Source of the DNA: G963668605 sp963793625
GTDB taxonomy: Bacteria > Acidobacteriota > Terriglobia > Bryobacterales > Bryobacteraceae
NCBI GenBank assembly: GCA_963793625.1
Contig: CAWCAT010000020.1
Span: 124,001-188,000, forward strand
Length of the DNA: 64,000 nt
Direction: 5' to 3'
In this document: piece by piece, positions 10,486-21,002 of the stretch
How the letters are laid out: each line of letters begins with the position of its first letter
Position numbering within the stretch: position 1 is the first letter of the stretch
Notes under the pieces: model-generated
Told to the model about the DNA's origin: nothing
Databases searched by the model: none
The model's input: the letters and a program-made list of their open reading frames with translations, nothing else
Program-made: the position numbers and the translations under genes

Positions 10486-11880
10486 TTACGCGCGCGCGGC
10501 ACGCCAGCCTGCATCCAGAATTTTGCGGTGCTCGATGAGAACGCGGTGCGCTTCAGGCTTAAGTGCCAGGTTGGTGAATTCGCGCGGATCGTTGTCGTGG
10601 TCGTACAATTCCTCGCCGGCGCCCGGGCCTTCCCAGCGGATATAGCGGTAGCGGTCGGTGCGGACGGATCTGCCGGTGATGTTCTCGTATAGGAGCTGTG
10701 TGAACGCCGCCTTCTTCCACGGGCGCGACGGCGTGTCCAACAAGCGGAACCAGACTCTGGCCTTCGAGATTGGCGGGCGGCTTGATTCCGCACAATTCGG
10801 CGAGCGTCGGATAGACGTCCACGAACTCCACCAGCGAACGCGAGGCCGTGCCGTTGCCCTTTCGCCCGGGGCGGCAATGATCAGCGGGACGCGCGCCGAT
10901 TCCTCCATCAGCGACATCTTCTGCCAGCGCGTGTGTTCGCCGAGGTGCCAGCCATGGTCGCCCCAGAAGACGACGATGGTGTTGTCGGCCAGGCCCATCC
11001 GATCGAGCCCGCCGATCACGCGGCCGACTTGGTCGTCCATGAACGACGTGGACGCGTAGTATCCCCGCAGAGCCTCTTTGATGCGCGGTTCGTCCATCTG
11101 CATGTTGTTCCAGAGCGTGCGGGCGGACAGCTTTGGCGGCGGCGGGAATGTCGTCCAGGTCGTCCGGCGGGATTTTGCGGCACGGGGATCGAAGCGAGCG
11201 GATAGAGATCGTAAAACCGGGAGGGCGCGACAAAGGGAAGATGGGGGCGGAGGAAGCCGACGGCCGAGAAAGAACGGGGCGTTCTTGTGCTGCTCCAGCA
11301 GCGCCAGCGCGTGATTGGCGGCGTTGTCGTCGGACTGCCCCTTGGCCGTGGCGGCCGAGATCCAGTTCATGCCGAAGCTCACGCCGGGAGGGTTGAGCTT
11401 GCGCCCTTCGCCGGGCGTGTCCTTTTCCAGTCCCTCGGGCGAGACGGAGTGATTCCAGGAAGCCGCATCCTGATACTTCGGCGAGCCGACTTCCTTCGGC
11501 ACGTTCATGTGGTACATCTTGCCTTCGCGCGCCGAGAACCAGCCGTTGTTCTTGAACAACTGCGGCAGCGTGACCGCGTCGGGATGGAAGTCGCGGAAGT
11601 CGACGTTGTTGCCGAGAACCTTGGTGGTGTCCGGGCGCATGCCGGTGAGCAGCGAGGCGCGCGTAGGACCGCACAGCGGGAACTGGCAATAGGCGCGGTC
11701 GAAGCGAACGCCGCGCTCGGATAAGCGATCGACGTTGGGCGTCTTGACGACCGGGTGGCCGTAGCAGCCGAGCGCGGTATTCAAGTCGTCGGCCGCGATG
11801 AACAGAACGTTCGGGCGGCGTTTCGCCTGTGCCAGCAATGGTGCCGCAGCTGCGGCGAGAAACGATCGGCGAGTCATCAT
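10486..11880 (-). CDS. Tat-exported type I sulfatase (iduronate-2-sulfatase-like; several frameshifts)
   Basis: Arylsulfatase-superfamily enzyme that should hydrolyse sulfate esters on a glycan outside the cytoplasm. A twin-arginine leader 'MTRRSFLAAAAAPLLAQA' precedes the metal-binding 'IAADDLN' (Asp31-Asp32) and 'CGPTRASLLTG', whose Cys70 is the C-x-P-x-R formylglycine site. The active-site 'FWGDHGWHLGEH' follows. The frame is scrambled near 11130-11280 and again between about 10870 and 10745 ('EFVDVYPTLAELCG' lies in another frame). The total length remains a multiple of three, so the breaks compensate. The ATG at 11880 is used because the Tat motif starts there. No formylglycine-generating enzyme lies in the window. 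Confidence 0.87.
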   Translation of the reverse strand: MMTRRSFLAAAAAPLLAQAKRRPNVLFIAADDLNTALGCYGHPVVKTPNVDRLSERGVRFDRAYCQFPLCGPTRASLLTGMRPDTTKVLGNNVDFRDFHPDAVTLPQLFKNNGWFSAREGKMYHMNVPKEVGSPKYQDAASWNHSVSPEGLEKDTPGEGRKLNPPGVSFGMNWISAATAKGQSDDNAANHALALLEQHKNAPFFLGRRLPPPPSSLCRALPVLRSLSARFDPRAAKSRRTTWTTFPPPPKLSARTLWNNMQMDEPRIKEALRGYYASTSFMDDQVGRVIGGLDRMGLADNTIVVFWGDHGWHLGEHTRWQKMSLMEESARVPLIIAAPGERATARPRVRWWSSWTSIRRSPNCAESSRPPISKARVWFRLLDTPSRPWKKAAFTQLLYENITGRSVRTDRYRYIRWEGPGAGEELYDHDNDPREFTNLALKPEAHRVLIEHRKILDAGWRAARA

Positions 11881-11966
11881 GTAAGTTGTTAACCGACGAT
11901 TGGTCTGCGTCGTGCTGATCATATCAGATGAGAATGTCTTGTCCGGGAAGCGGGTTACACTGTCTC

Positions 11967-13681
11967 ATGGCCCAAAATCCACGACCTGACACGTTTGATG
12001 TCGTAGTTGTCGGTTCCGGAGCAGGGGGCGGCACGGCTGTCCAGGTCCTCATCGAGAAAGGCATGCGCGTCGCCCTTTTGGAAGCCGGGCCGATGCTGGA
12101 TATAAAAACCGAGTTCAAGGAACACAAGTGGCCCTACGACTACGACCACCGGGGAGCGGATGTAGGCGGCGCGGCATACTTCGGCAAAGGCAAGCCGTTC
12201 GGTTTCTTCGCCACGACGAGTGGCGGTTGGCAACTGGACGGCGAGCCGTACACCGTTGGGGAGGGCAGCCAGTTCAAATGGTTTCGCTCGCGCATTCTGG
12301 GTGGCCGAACAAACCACTACGGCCGTATGTCCTTCCGTTTCGCGGAGTATGATTTCAAGCCTTACGATAAGGACGGCCTGGGTACAAACTGGCCGATTTC
12401 GTATCAGGACTTGGCGCCGTACTACGACAAAGCGGAAGAGTTCATCGGCATATGTGGGACTAGGGAAAACGTGGCCTCGTGCCCCGATGGAAAGTTCCAC
12501 ACTGCGCCTCCGCCCAAGGCACACGAGATGCTAGTCAAGAAGTCATGCGACAAGCTCGGTATCATCTGTATCGCAAACCGCCGCGCAGTTATCACAAAGC
12601 CTCTGAATGGCACGAGCGCCTTGCCATTACTGCGGCCAATGTGAACGTGGATGCCTGACCGCGTCAGCCTATAGCTCGTCGCAAGTGCAGGTGTTCCCGG
12701 CGATGAAGACGGGCCGGCTAAAGGTCTTCGATCTGGCCATGGTTCGTGAAGTCATCATGGACGGCAACGGCAAGGCGAAAGGCATTCTCTACATCGACAA
12801 ACGGACGCGGACCGAAAAAACGATTTACGCGAAAGCTGTGGTTCTCGCGGCTAGCGCGTGTGAGTCCACACGCATTCTGTCTGAACTCGAAGACCAAGGA
12901 GTTTCCGAACGGTCTCGCCAACGGCTCGGGCCTGCTGGGACGCTATTTGATGGACACGGTTGGCTTCGGGCTTTCAGGTTATGTACCGGCGCTGGAAGGC
13001 ATGCCGCGCTACGATACGGAGGGATACGGCGGCGCCCATCTCTTCATGCCATGGTGGCTGTGGGACAAGCATAACAAGCTCGATTTCCCGCGCGGTTATC
13101 ACATCGAGATCGGCGGCGGCTATGGCATGCCGGGTGTTGGCTCTTACCACGGTGCGGCGCGGCGTTTTGGTTACGGCGCGGACATGAAGAAGAAGATTCG
13201 TGAGGGCTACGGTGCCAGTATCGGCTTTGCCGGCCGCGGGGAAATGATTCCGAATATCCACTCTTACTGCGAGCTCGATCCTACCGTGGTGGATAAGTGG
13301 GGCATTCCGGTGTTGCGATTCCACTTCAAGTGGACGGACTACGAATGGAAGCAGGCGAGACACATGGAGAAGACCTTCGCCGACATCATCACCACCATGG
13401 GCGGTCGGGTATCTGGTCTGAGTGCGGCGGACCGCGAAGCCAATGGCATCTCAGTGCCGGGCACCATCATTCATGAGGTAGGCGGGGCTCGAATGGGCAC
13501 GTCCAATAAAAATTCAATTTTGAATGGATACTGCCAGGCTCACGAGGTGAAGAACCTTTTCGTCGTGGACGGAGCAACTTTCGTGTCCAATCCGGACAAG
13601 AATCCTACTCTGACGATCAATGCGCTGTCATGGCGCGCCTGTGACTATCTGGCTGACGAAATGAGGAAGGGCAATGTCTAA
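11967..13681 (+). CDS. GMC-family FAD oxidoreductase, large subunit (two frameshifts)
   Basis: A flavoprotein of the glucose-methanol-choline family, 570 residues when repaired, expected to oxidise a sugar or polyol. The FAD Rossmann motif 'VVVGSGAGGGTA' begins at about residue 14. 'PCHYCGQCERGC' is a Cys cluster typical of the bacterial membrane-associated subgroup. The C-terminal 'IIHEVGGARMGTS' and 'NLFVVDGATF' carry the catalytic His and FAD contacts. Extra bases at 12614 and about 12880 break the frame. The next gene, a subunit 3 homologue, overlaps by 8 nt, supporting a two-subunit dehydrogenase. No cytochrome c subunit is adjacent. Confidence 0.9.
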
Positions 13682-14366
13682 CTTGGTACCGCTCGAGACA
13701 ATCGATCGTCGCACAATCATCAGGGGTATCGCGCTTGCAATTACCTCGATGGGAATGCTGGATCTGGACGCTGCGCAACATGTCCACACTGAGAACGCTG
13801 CGGAAAAAGCGAAGGGAGTCTACAAAGTAAAAGCTTTCCTGCCGGCGGAATACAAAACGCTGCAACGTCTCGCAGAGCTGATCGTGCCCAAAGATGATGT
13901 ATCGGGAAGCGCACTGGATGCCGGAGCGCCCGAGTTCATCGATCTGCTCTGCAGCCAGAACGAAGCTCTCACTGCTGTCTTTCACGGTGGATTAGCCTGG
14001 CTGGACGCGGAGATGCGCAAGCGTTATCAAACAACGTTTGCGAGCGCTACGCCGGCGCAACAAACAGCGATGCTCGATGCGCTTGTAGAGGCCGGACGTG
14101 TGGAAGGGGCTCGCAAGAGCGAAGAGTTGGTGTATTCAAAATCCGCCACTTATAGAGACTTCAGCGGATACACAGTCAATCCGGCCAATGATCTCGGGCC
14201 GGGAATTGTGTTTTTCGACTGGGCTCGTAAGATGACAGTTGATGCCTTCTACACGAGCCCGATCGGTGTCAAGGACCTTGGTTATAAGGGTAACAGCGCT
14301 TACAGTAAGTACGAAGTGCCAAAAGAGGCAATGGAGTATGCGCTGAAGCGAAGTCCCTTCGCGTAA
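13674..14366 (+). CDS. Gluconate 2-dehydrogenase subunit 3-family protein
   Basis: A 230-residue small subunit that typically accompanies and escorts GMC dehydrogenases through the Tat system. It carries an RR-containing N-terminus ('DRRTIIRGIALAITSMGM') and the family block 'FLPAEYKTLQRLAELIVP' followed by 'DAGAPEFIDLL'. It starts 8 nt inside the end of the GMC gene, so stoichiometric production is likely. With a Tat leader on this subunit and none on the large subunit, hitch-hiker export of the pair is the natural inference. The frame is intact. Confidence 0.9.
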   Translation: MSNLVPLETIDRRTIIRGIALAITSMGMLDLDAAQHVHTENAAEKAKGVYKVKAFLPAEYKTLQRLAELIVPKDDVSGSALDAGAPEFIDLLCSQNEALTAVFHGGLAWLDAEMRKRYQTTFASATPAQQTAMLDALVEAGRVEGARKSEELVYSKSATYRDFSGYTVNPANDLGPGIVFFDWARKMTVDAFYTSPIGVKDLGYKGNSAYSKYEVPKEAMEYALKRSPFA

Positions 14367-14370
14367 CGAC

Positions 14371-15694
14371 TTAGCTCAGCCCTTTGACCTTCCAGCCCGT
14401 GCGGTATTTGCGGCGGACGTACTGAGTGGCTTCCGCTGAATTTGTAAACTTCAGCTTTGCGGCATTCCATTCCAGCGTCGTCTGGGGAAAGCGCGTGGCG
14501 ATCGGTCCAAGTAATACCGATTCTGTTAATGGGCCGGAGTAGTCGAACGGTGTGGAGGTCTTTCCATTTCCAAGCACGGACTCGACAAACTCGTGATAGT
14601 GACTGACACTTTCAATTTTAGGCATCGAGATAGTCTTTGAACTGATTTTCAGGAAATAACACCGGCGCTCCGATGTGCGCCAGTAGCATCACGCCTTTCG
14701 TCCCCACAAAGATCGAGCCCTGTCCCGGTATGGGCTTGGGTCCAACTAGCGCCTGAATATGCCTTGGCGGCCGTTCGTCACCGTCGTACCAAGTGATTTT
14801 CACCGTCTTTTCTTCCGTGTACGGCGTCTCCGGAAACACATAGTGAATCACGGCGTTTATCGCCCAATTGTGTTTGGTAGGCGCTGGTCCTTCGGATCGC
14901 ACAGAGATCGGCGCGGTCAACTTCAAGGCACCAAAGACCGGGTCGAAAATGTGGCAGCCCATGTCACCAAAAGTTGCGGTGCCGAAGTCGGTCCGTTTGC
15001 GCCACTCTGCCGGGTGATAGTACTTATCGAGGTACGGCCGCTTCTCGCAAACACCTAGCCACATGTCCCAGTTGAGAGTGGAAGGAACGGGATCTGACCG
15101 GTCCGGCATCGGCTTGGTGTCGCCCCATTTCTTTTCGCTCCAGGAATGAACTTCCTTGATCTTGCCGATGGCTCCGCCTTGCACCAGAGCAATCGCCGTT
15201 TTGTATTCAGTGCGGGAGTGGATCTGGATGCCCATCTGGGTGACGAGCTTTTTCCTGCGGGCCATTTCCGTCAAGCGGCGCACTTCGAAGATGTCGTGCG
15301 CCAGCGGTTTCTGCCCGTAAACAGGCAAGCCGCGCTGCATGGAACTCATGGCCATCGGCGCGTGCATGTGGTCCGGCGTGCCGACGCAGACCATATCCAC
15401 GTTCTTGCGTTCCTTGTCGAGCATCTTCCGCCAGTCCTCGTAAACCTTGGCGGTGTCAAACTGGCCTTTCAGCTGGGTCAGCATGGTGGAATTCACTTCG
15501 GCCACGCACGCCACTTTGACCTTGGGATGCGTCGCGAGCATCCGCAGCGTCACAAACGCCATGCCACCCGCACCGAAACTCGCCAGGCGCACGACGTCGC
15601 TTGGCGGAGCTGAAATGAGATTGCGCACGAAAAACGGTGCCGTAACAGCACTCTTTAGAAGCGCGCGGCGGCTGACGTCGCGAGGTATTTGCAT
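14371..15694 (-). CDS. Gfo/Idh/MocA-family oxidoreductase, Tat-type leader (one frameshift)
   Basis: A nucleotide-dependent sugar oxidoreductase, 440 residues when repaired. The leader 'DVSRRALLKSAVTAPFFV' precedes a Rossmann-like 'ASFGAGGMAFVTLR'. The family signature 'CVGTPDHMHAPMAM' is present, and 'YGQKPLAHD' replaces the usual EKP with QKP. Removing one base at 14626 joins the final 84 residues ('MPKIESVSHYHEFVESVLGN') to the main body. The start at 15694 fits the leader. Its 3' end faces the GMC/subunit 3 pair 5 nt away. Substrate unknown; the Glu-to-Gln change next to the catalytic Lys may alter cofactor contacts. Confidence 0.88.
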
Positions 15695-15787
15695 ACCGGG
15701 TATTGTACGGCTTTTCAATAGAGCTTTGTGTATTTGTTGCGCGTCGCGCATAAATTAGAGATAAAATCATCCTTCGAAGAGGAGAGT

Positions 15788-17062
15788 ATGAAACCAGACA
15801 GAAGTGCTCGGCGCGACGTATTGAAGGCCGCCGGAGCGGCGTTTACGACTTCCATCTTCACCGGCAATGTCAGAGGCGCCAACGACAAAATTGCGGTCGC
15901 ATTCCTTGGAACAGGATCGATGGGGACCGGCAACATAAAATACGCTATGCAGGTGCCAGGGATTCATGTCGCCGCCGTATGCGACGTCTTTCAACCGCGG
16001 CTTGATAACGCCGTCGCCGAGGCGGCCAAGGGCGGCTACAAGCCCAAAGCTGTTCGCGATTTCCGCGAGATACTCGCGGACAAGTCCATCGACGCTGTCT
16101 GCGTCTCCACACCCGACCACTGGCATGCCTTCATGACTGTTGCAGCCTGCAAGGCCGGCAAGGATGTGTGGGTGGAAAAGCCCATCTGCACTACCGTCGA
16201 AGAAGGCCAGAAGATGATGGCAGCCGCGCGGAAGTACAACCGGGTGGTCCAGGTTGGGACCATGCAGCGCAGTGGCGATGTATTCAAGCGGGCCTCCGAA
16301 ATCGTTCACAGTGGGCAGCTCGGGAAGATTACGATGGTCCACACCTGGAACGCCGGGAACAGCGAGCGCGAAGGGATGGGGACTCCTCCGGATTGCGATC
16401 CCCCGAGTGATCTCGATTGGGACTTGTGGCTCGGGCCCGCGCCCAAGCGCCCCTTTAACCCAAACCGCTTTTTCCGAGGCAACTTCCGCAGGTTCTGGGA
16501 TTACGCAGGCGGCATGATGACCGACTGGGGCGTCCACTGGCTGGACATCGTGCAGATGGCGTTTGACGAGGCCATTCCGTCGCAGATCTCCGCTTCCGGC
16601 GGAAAACTCTGGGCCACCGACAACCGTGAGACGCCTGACACACTCCAGGTGACGTACGACTACCCAGGCTTTCTTTGCACTTATGAATGGCGCGAGTTCA
16701 ACTACGGAGGCGCAACAGGAGGCGGGATCACCTTTCACGGAACGCGCGGAACGGTTTACGTCGATCGCGGTGTCTGTCGTCTGACTCCGGAAAAGAATTC
16801 CGATCTGGCTCCGCTCGAAGAGAGGAGCCGGAAGGGTGCCAACGTTCCGCACTGGATCAATTTCCTGGAATGCATCAAGAGCCGTAAAAAGCCGATCTCC
16901 GACATTGAAATCGGCTACCGTTCCACATCTACTTGTCTGCTCGGCAACGTCGCTCTACGCAGCGGACTACGCGTCAACTGGGACGGAGTGACGACCAAAG
17001 AGGTCGCGGCGCGTCCCTTTCTTAGTCGTAAAAACAGTGAGCCCTGGAAACTCGAGGTCTAA
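15788..17062 (+). CDS. Gfo/Idh/MocA-family oxidoreductase, Tat-type leader
   Basis: A 424-residue oxidoreductase with leader 'SARRDVLKAAGAAFTTSIF', nucleotide-binding 'AFLGTGSMGTGNI', 'CVSTPDHWHAFMTV' and the catalytic 'WVEKPICTTVEE'. GAGGAG upstream of the ATG at 15788 fixes the start; a GTG at 15728 would put the Tat motif too deep. The downstream homologue begins 3 nt after the stop, so they form an operon. The domain 'RRFWDYAGGMMTDWGVHWLD' places it among the secreted acidobacterial/planctomycete MocA-like enzymes. Substrate unknown. Confidence 0.92.
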   Translation: MKPDRSARRDVLKAAGAAFTTSIFTGNVRGANDKIAVAFLGTGSMGTGNIKYAMQVPGIHVAAVCDVFQPRLDNAVAEAAKGGYKPKAVRDFREILADKSIDAVCVSTPDHWHAFMTVAACKAGKDVWVEKPICTTVEEGQKMMAAARKYNRVVQVGTMQRSGDVFKRASEIVHSGQLGKITMVHTWNAGNSEREGMGTPPDCDPPSDLDWDLWLGPAPKRPFNPNRFFRGNFRRFWDYAGGMMTDWGVHWLDIVQMAFDEAIPSQISASGGKLWATDNRETPDTLQVTYDYPGFLCTYEWREFNYGGATGGGITFHGTRGTVYVDRGVCRLTPEKNSDLAPLEERSRKGANVPHWINFLECIKSRKKPISDIEIGYRSTSTCLLGNVALRSGLRVNWDGVTTKEVAARPFLSRKNSEPWKLEV

Positions 17063-17065
17063 TTT

Positions 17066-18412
17066 ATGATCGATACAACCAATTCAAATTCCCTCTCCCG
17101 CGCAAAGTTTCTCCAGCGGGTTGGGGCTGCGGCCGCCGGCTTTTATATCGTGCCGCGTCATGTTCTTGGCCGGGGCTTCACGCCTCCAAGTGACAAATTG
17201 AATATCGCCGGAATCGGCATAGGAGGCCAGGGTGGCGGGTTGATGCGCGATCCTGCGAATGCGAGCCAGAACATCGTGGCGCTCTGCGACGTCGACTGGA
17301 AGTTCGCCGCCAACACCGCCAAAGCCAATCCAAAGGCGGAACGCTTCGACGATTACAGGGTGATGTTGGAAAAGGTCAAGGGCCTGGATGCAGTCATAAT
17401 CGCGACGCCCGACCACATGCACGCACCGATCTCCGTTGCGGCGATGCGCGCCGGCAAGCACGTCTACGTCGAGAAACCCATGGCTCATACGATCGAAGAG
17501 ACGCGCGTGCTTACCCGTATCGCGAAGGAGACCGGGCTGGTCACGCAGATGGGTAACAACGGTCACGGCAAGGACAGCCTGCGCCAGACGCGCGAATGGA
17601 TCCAGGCGGGAATCATCGGAACCGTCAAAGAAGTGCATAGCTGGTCTGACCGTCCTGGCAAGTTCTGGAAGCAGGATCTAGAGCGTCCTACTGAGTTGCC
17701 CGCCGTCCCTGAGACGGTGAAATGGGACCTTTGGTTAGGCGCTGCTCCCCAGCGTCCGTATCACCCTTACTACCATCCGAGAGCGTGGCGTGGCTGGTTC
17801 GATTTCGGTACGGGCGCGCTGGGGGATATGGCGGTCCACAATATGGACCCGGCATTCTACGCGCTCGATCTAGACGCCCCGGTCGCCGCGGAATCACAGT
17901 GCAGCCCAATCAAGGGCGATTCGTACCCCGCTTGGCAGATCATCACCTGGGAATTTGCGGCGAGAGGAAATCGTCCCGCAGTGAAAGTTTACTGGTACGA
18001 CGGTGGCAAGAAGCCTAAGAAACCCGCAGAGCTCGAAGCTGCTTTCGAGCTAGGCGATAACGGCATTTACTTTGTTGGTGACAAGGGCACGATCCTTTGT
18101 GGCGGCTGGTCCGCTGAACCCTGCCTGGTTCCACAAAGCAAGCGGGACACTACCAAGCTTCCGCCGCCCAGCATCCCTCGATCTATTGGCCACCGGGCCG
18201 AGTGGGTCCAGGCCTGCAAGGATCGCAAGCCCGAAGACGCTAAGTCAGGCTTTTCATATTCCGGTCCATTTACCGAAGCTTTGCTGGTTGGCAATTTGGC
18301 GACACGTTTAGGCAAGCGGATCGAGTGGGACGCGGCCAATATGCGCGCGCGTAATGCTCCTGAGGCGGACGCGATTATCAGCAAGCGATACCGCAGCGGG
18401 TTTGGGATCTAA
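17066..18412 (+). CDS. Gfo/Idh/MocA-family oxidoreductase, second gene of the pair
   Basis: A 448-residue oxidoreductase with an export-like N-terminus ('SRAKFLQRVGAAAAGFYIVP', a single Arg followed by Lys rather than RR), 'GIGIGGQGGGLMRD' for nucleotide binding, 'IIATPDHMHAPISV' and 'YVEKPMAHTIEE'. The intact catalytic EKP contrasts with the QKP of the 14371-15694 homologue. It follows the previous gene after 3 nt. The long tandem of similar but not identical enzymes suggests sequential or alternative steps on a sugar. The frame is intact. Confidence 0.92.
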   Translation: MIDTTNSNSLSRAKFLQRVGAAAAGFYIVPRHVLGRGFTPPSDKLNIAGIGIGGQGGGLMRDPANASQNIVALCDVDWKFAANTAKANPKAERFDDYRVMLEKVKGLDAVIIATPDHMHAPISVAAMRAGKHVYVEKPMAHTIEETRVLTRIAKETGLVTQMGNNGHGKDSLRQTREWIQAGIIGTVKEVHSWSDRPGKFWKQDLERPTELPAVPETVKWDLWLGAAPQRPYHPYYHPRAWRGWFDFGTGALGDMAVHNMDPAFYALDLDAPVAAESQCSPIKGDSYPAWQIITWEFAARGNRPAVKVYWYDGGKKPKKPAELEAAFELGDNGIYFVGDKGTILCGGWSAEPCLVPQSKRDTTKLPPPSIPRSIGHRAEWVQACKDRKPEDAKSGFSYSGPFTEALLVGNLATRLGKRIEWDAANMRARNAPEADAIISKRYRSGFGI

Positions 18413-18415
18413 GAG

Positions 18416-19963
18416 TCACTCGGTACACAGTTTCAGTTGGACGGCGGAGGCTCCGCCGTCCGCAACCGTAACTTTGCTGGAATAACGATCACAAGCAGTT
18501 TTTGGCATCGCGCCATATTCTGCTTGATACGCTACGACCTTATACTCACCGGGAGGAAGTCCGTCTCCATTAAAACTGCCGTCTTGTTTCGAAGTGAACT
18601 GAAACATCCTCCCCGAGCCGGTTACAGCAACCGTGGACTCACTTACTGGATTGTCCTTCGCGTCGCGAACCGTTCCGATTAATGATCCTGCCGCTTTGGA
18701 CATAATTAGTTCGAGCGGGGGATTGCCACCCTCCGAGATAGAAATCGCTGGACCTGCTTGATCTCCAAATCGGATTTTAGCCAGATAAGCCGCGGCCCTA
18801 CGCGGGAAGCCAAGCGGCGACACACCGTTCCCACTTACCATTACACCATAACGGCCTGGCGGTACCTGTTCGAAGACGAACGTGCCGTCCTCAGATACTT
18901 TGCTATTAATGGCCGGAGCCCCTGACTGGAAGACCTGCAAAGCGACTTCCAAGGAGCCAGCGTCGATACCCTTGACGTGACCCTTGATCTGTTGAAAGGT
19001 GGGAACTCGCATTCGGAGATCGTTGAGTCCTGACGATCCGACATCAACTGACGTCATCCAGGGCGCCGGAATTCCTTCGCGAAACACTAATAAAGAATAG
19101 CGGCCCGGACGGATCATTGAAAAATTGAAAGCACCGCTCTGATTGCGAACGGTGCGCCGCTCGTAGGTTTCATCCGTAAGGCCGCCCGACGCAGGATAGA
19201 GTTCGACCTGAGCGCCCAATAGTGGTTGATTTCCTATGGCGTCCACAAGCTGGCCCGCAACATCCACCAACCGTGTGCGGGCCAACCGGATCTGGAATCC
19301 TCCGATACGTGCACCCGCAGCAACGGGAACTACTGCGGCCGCCGCTTCGTCGTCAACTCCAGGAAAAAACAGGCTGTTTGGATAGCCGGTAACCTCGCCC
19401 GTGTCGGGATCGCGCCGTACTGATTCACGCCTCACCGAGTATGGGATTCGGACTTGCAGTATATGATCACCCGGTTGGAGATACTCCAGCTTGAAGATTC
19501 CTTTTTCGTCAGATTCCGCAGGGATCGGCCACCCGCGGCCACGTCGCTTCGCACTCACGTGGACGTCCTTCAAAGGAACATTCTTTTCGTCCACAACCAC
19601 TCCCTCGATCGTTCCAGTGGGCACAAGGTCCAGGGTGACGCTCTGACTTAACCCAGCCTCAATGCGGACAGACCACTGTTTCCGACCTCCGTAACTATCA
19701 TCTACGTAACCTGGCTTTTTGACGCTAAGCACATACTCGCCAGGAGGGAGCTTCTGGAACCGTACAGTACCTTGTTGGTCAGTGCTCGCTGATCCAAAGT
19801 TGCGGGGAGGAATAAAAAACGAGATTTTAGCATCTGCGATCGGCGCGCCGGTGACGGAGTCCCGGACCAAAGCCGTCAGTGCTGCTCCACTGTCCTCTGC
19901 CCGAGTCAGCGAGTTGGATACTAAGATAGCCAGGCACGACCATGCAAGAGCAGTTAGTCTCAT
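18416..19963 (-). CDS. Secreted protein with repeated carboxypeptidase-regulatory-like domains
   Basis: A 515-residue protein with a Sec signal peptide ('LALAWSCLAILV'-like core, cleavage near 'TRAED'), then three or more beta-sandwich repeats of the carboxypeptidase regulatory type. Examples are 'VRDSVTGAPIADAKISF', 'GVVVDEKNVPLKDVHVSAKR' and 'GTVRDAKDNPVSESTVAVTG', each with a 'PPGEYxV' strand ('LPPGEYVLSV', 'LPPGEYKVVAYQAEYG'). No catalytic domain is visible. Such proteins are abundant in Acidobacteriota and probably act at the cell surface. It is divergent from the aldo/keto reductase and convergent with the MocA-like pair (3-nt gap). Confidence 0.8.
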   Translation of the reverse strand: MRLTALAWSCLAILVSNSLTRAEDSGAALTALVRDSVTGAPIADAKISFFIPPRNFGSASTDQQGTVRFQKLPPGEYVLSVKKPGYVDDSYGGRKQWSVRIEAGLSQSVTLDLVPTGTIEGVVVDEKNVPLKDVHVSAKRRGRGWPIPAESDEKGIFKLEYLQPGDHILQVRIPYSVRRESVRRDPDTGEVTGYPNSLFFPGVDDEAAAAVVPVAAGARIGGFQIRLARTRLVDVAGQLVDAIGNQPLLGAQVELYPASGGLTDETYERRTVRNQSGAFNFSMIRPGRYSLLVFREGIPAPWMTSVDVGSSGLNDLRMRVPTFQQIKGHVKGIDAGSLEVALQVFQSGAPAINSKVSEDGTFVFEQVPPGRYGVMVSGNGVSPLGFPRRAAAYLAKIRFGDQAGPAISISEGGNPPLELIMSKAAGSLIGTVRDAKDNPVSESTVAVTGSGRMFQFTSKQDGSFNGDGLPPGEYKVVAYQAEYGAMPKTACDRYSSKVTVADGGASAVQLKLCTE

Positions 19964-20071
19964 AACAGGATACCTATGTCCGTTATTTTAGCTTGTGGAA
20001 AAGCACTGCCCGGTAATATCTTTTCAATTGGCGCGCTATGCTGAAGGCATCAGTCGGCCAGGAGGATCAAA

Positions 20072-20997
20072 ATGGAGCGACGCACTTTTCTGAAATCCAC
20101 TCTCGCCGGGTCAGCCGCCGCGCAGGATCCTGAGCGCGAAGGCGCCACTGCCACAGCGCCTCTACAAAGACAACATCAAGCTTTCGATCATTGGCTTCGG
20201 AGGCATTGTGCTGATGGGCCATGAGCAACCGGAGGCCGACCGCATGGTCGCTGGGTTTGTCGATCGAGGCGTGAACTACTTTGACGTGGCGCCGTCGTAT
20301 GGAAAAGGCGAGGCCGAAATCAAGCTGGGCCCGGCGCTTGCCCCTCATCGCAAAAACGTTTTCCTCGCGTGCAAGACAGGCCGCCGCGACGCCGAGAGCG
20401 CGCGCAAGGAACTGGAGCAATCACTAAACCGGCTCCGCACGGACCACTTCGACCTCTACCAGTTTCACGGCATCACGTCGATGAAAGATGTGGACCAGAT
20501 CACAGGTCCAGGCGGCGCGGGCGAACTTTTCCTGAAAGCGCGCAAGGAAGGCAAAGTGCGCTATCTCGGCGTTTCGGCACACTCGGCCGAAGCCGCACTC
20601 GCGCTGATGGATCGCTTTCCCCTCGACTCCATCCTGTTCCCGGTTAACTTCGTCTGTTGGGAGCAGGGCAAGTTCGGCCCGCAGATTCTGGAGAAAGCAA
20701 AACAGAAAGGCATCGCACGGCTCGCGTTGAAAGCGATGGCCTATACGAAGTGGGCCGGCCGGCGCGGAGCGCAAGTACAAGAACTGCTGGTATCAGCCGA
20801 CGGACGATCCGAAGCTTGCGCAACAGGCCGTGTCCTTCACGCTTTCACAGGACATCACAGCGGCAATCCCGCCTGGCGATGATGGCCTGTTCGAAATGGC
20901 AATGGGCGTGGCCACGAATTTTAAACCGCTCACGCGGAAGGCCTCGCAAGCCTTGCTGGCAAGCACCGCCGGAGTCGAGCCGATTTTCCGGGCGTGA
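20072..20997 (+). CDS. Aldo/keto reductase with Tat-like leader (two frameshifts)
   Basis: An NAD(P)H-dependent reductase of the aldo/keto family, 307 residues when repaired. GGAGG at 20061-20065 precedes the ATG at 20072, and the leader reads 'MERRTFLKSTLAGSAAA'. The catalytic Tyr/Asp region is 'NYFDVAPSYGKGEAEIKLG'. The frame breaks at 20138 (removing G restores 'KAPLPQRLYKDNIKLSIIGF') and near 20752 (restores 'AERKYKNCWYQPTDDPKLA'). The last 80 residues lie in that second frame and end at the TGA 20995-20997. Physiological substrate unknown. Confidence 0.87.
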
Positions 20998-21002
20998 GAC
21001 CT

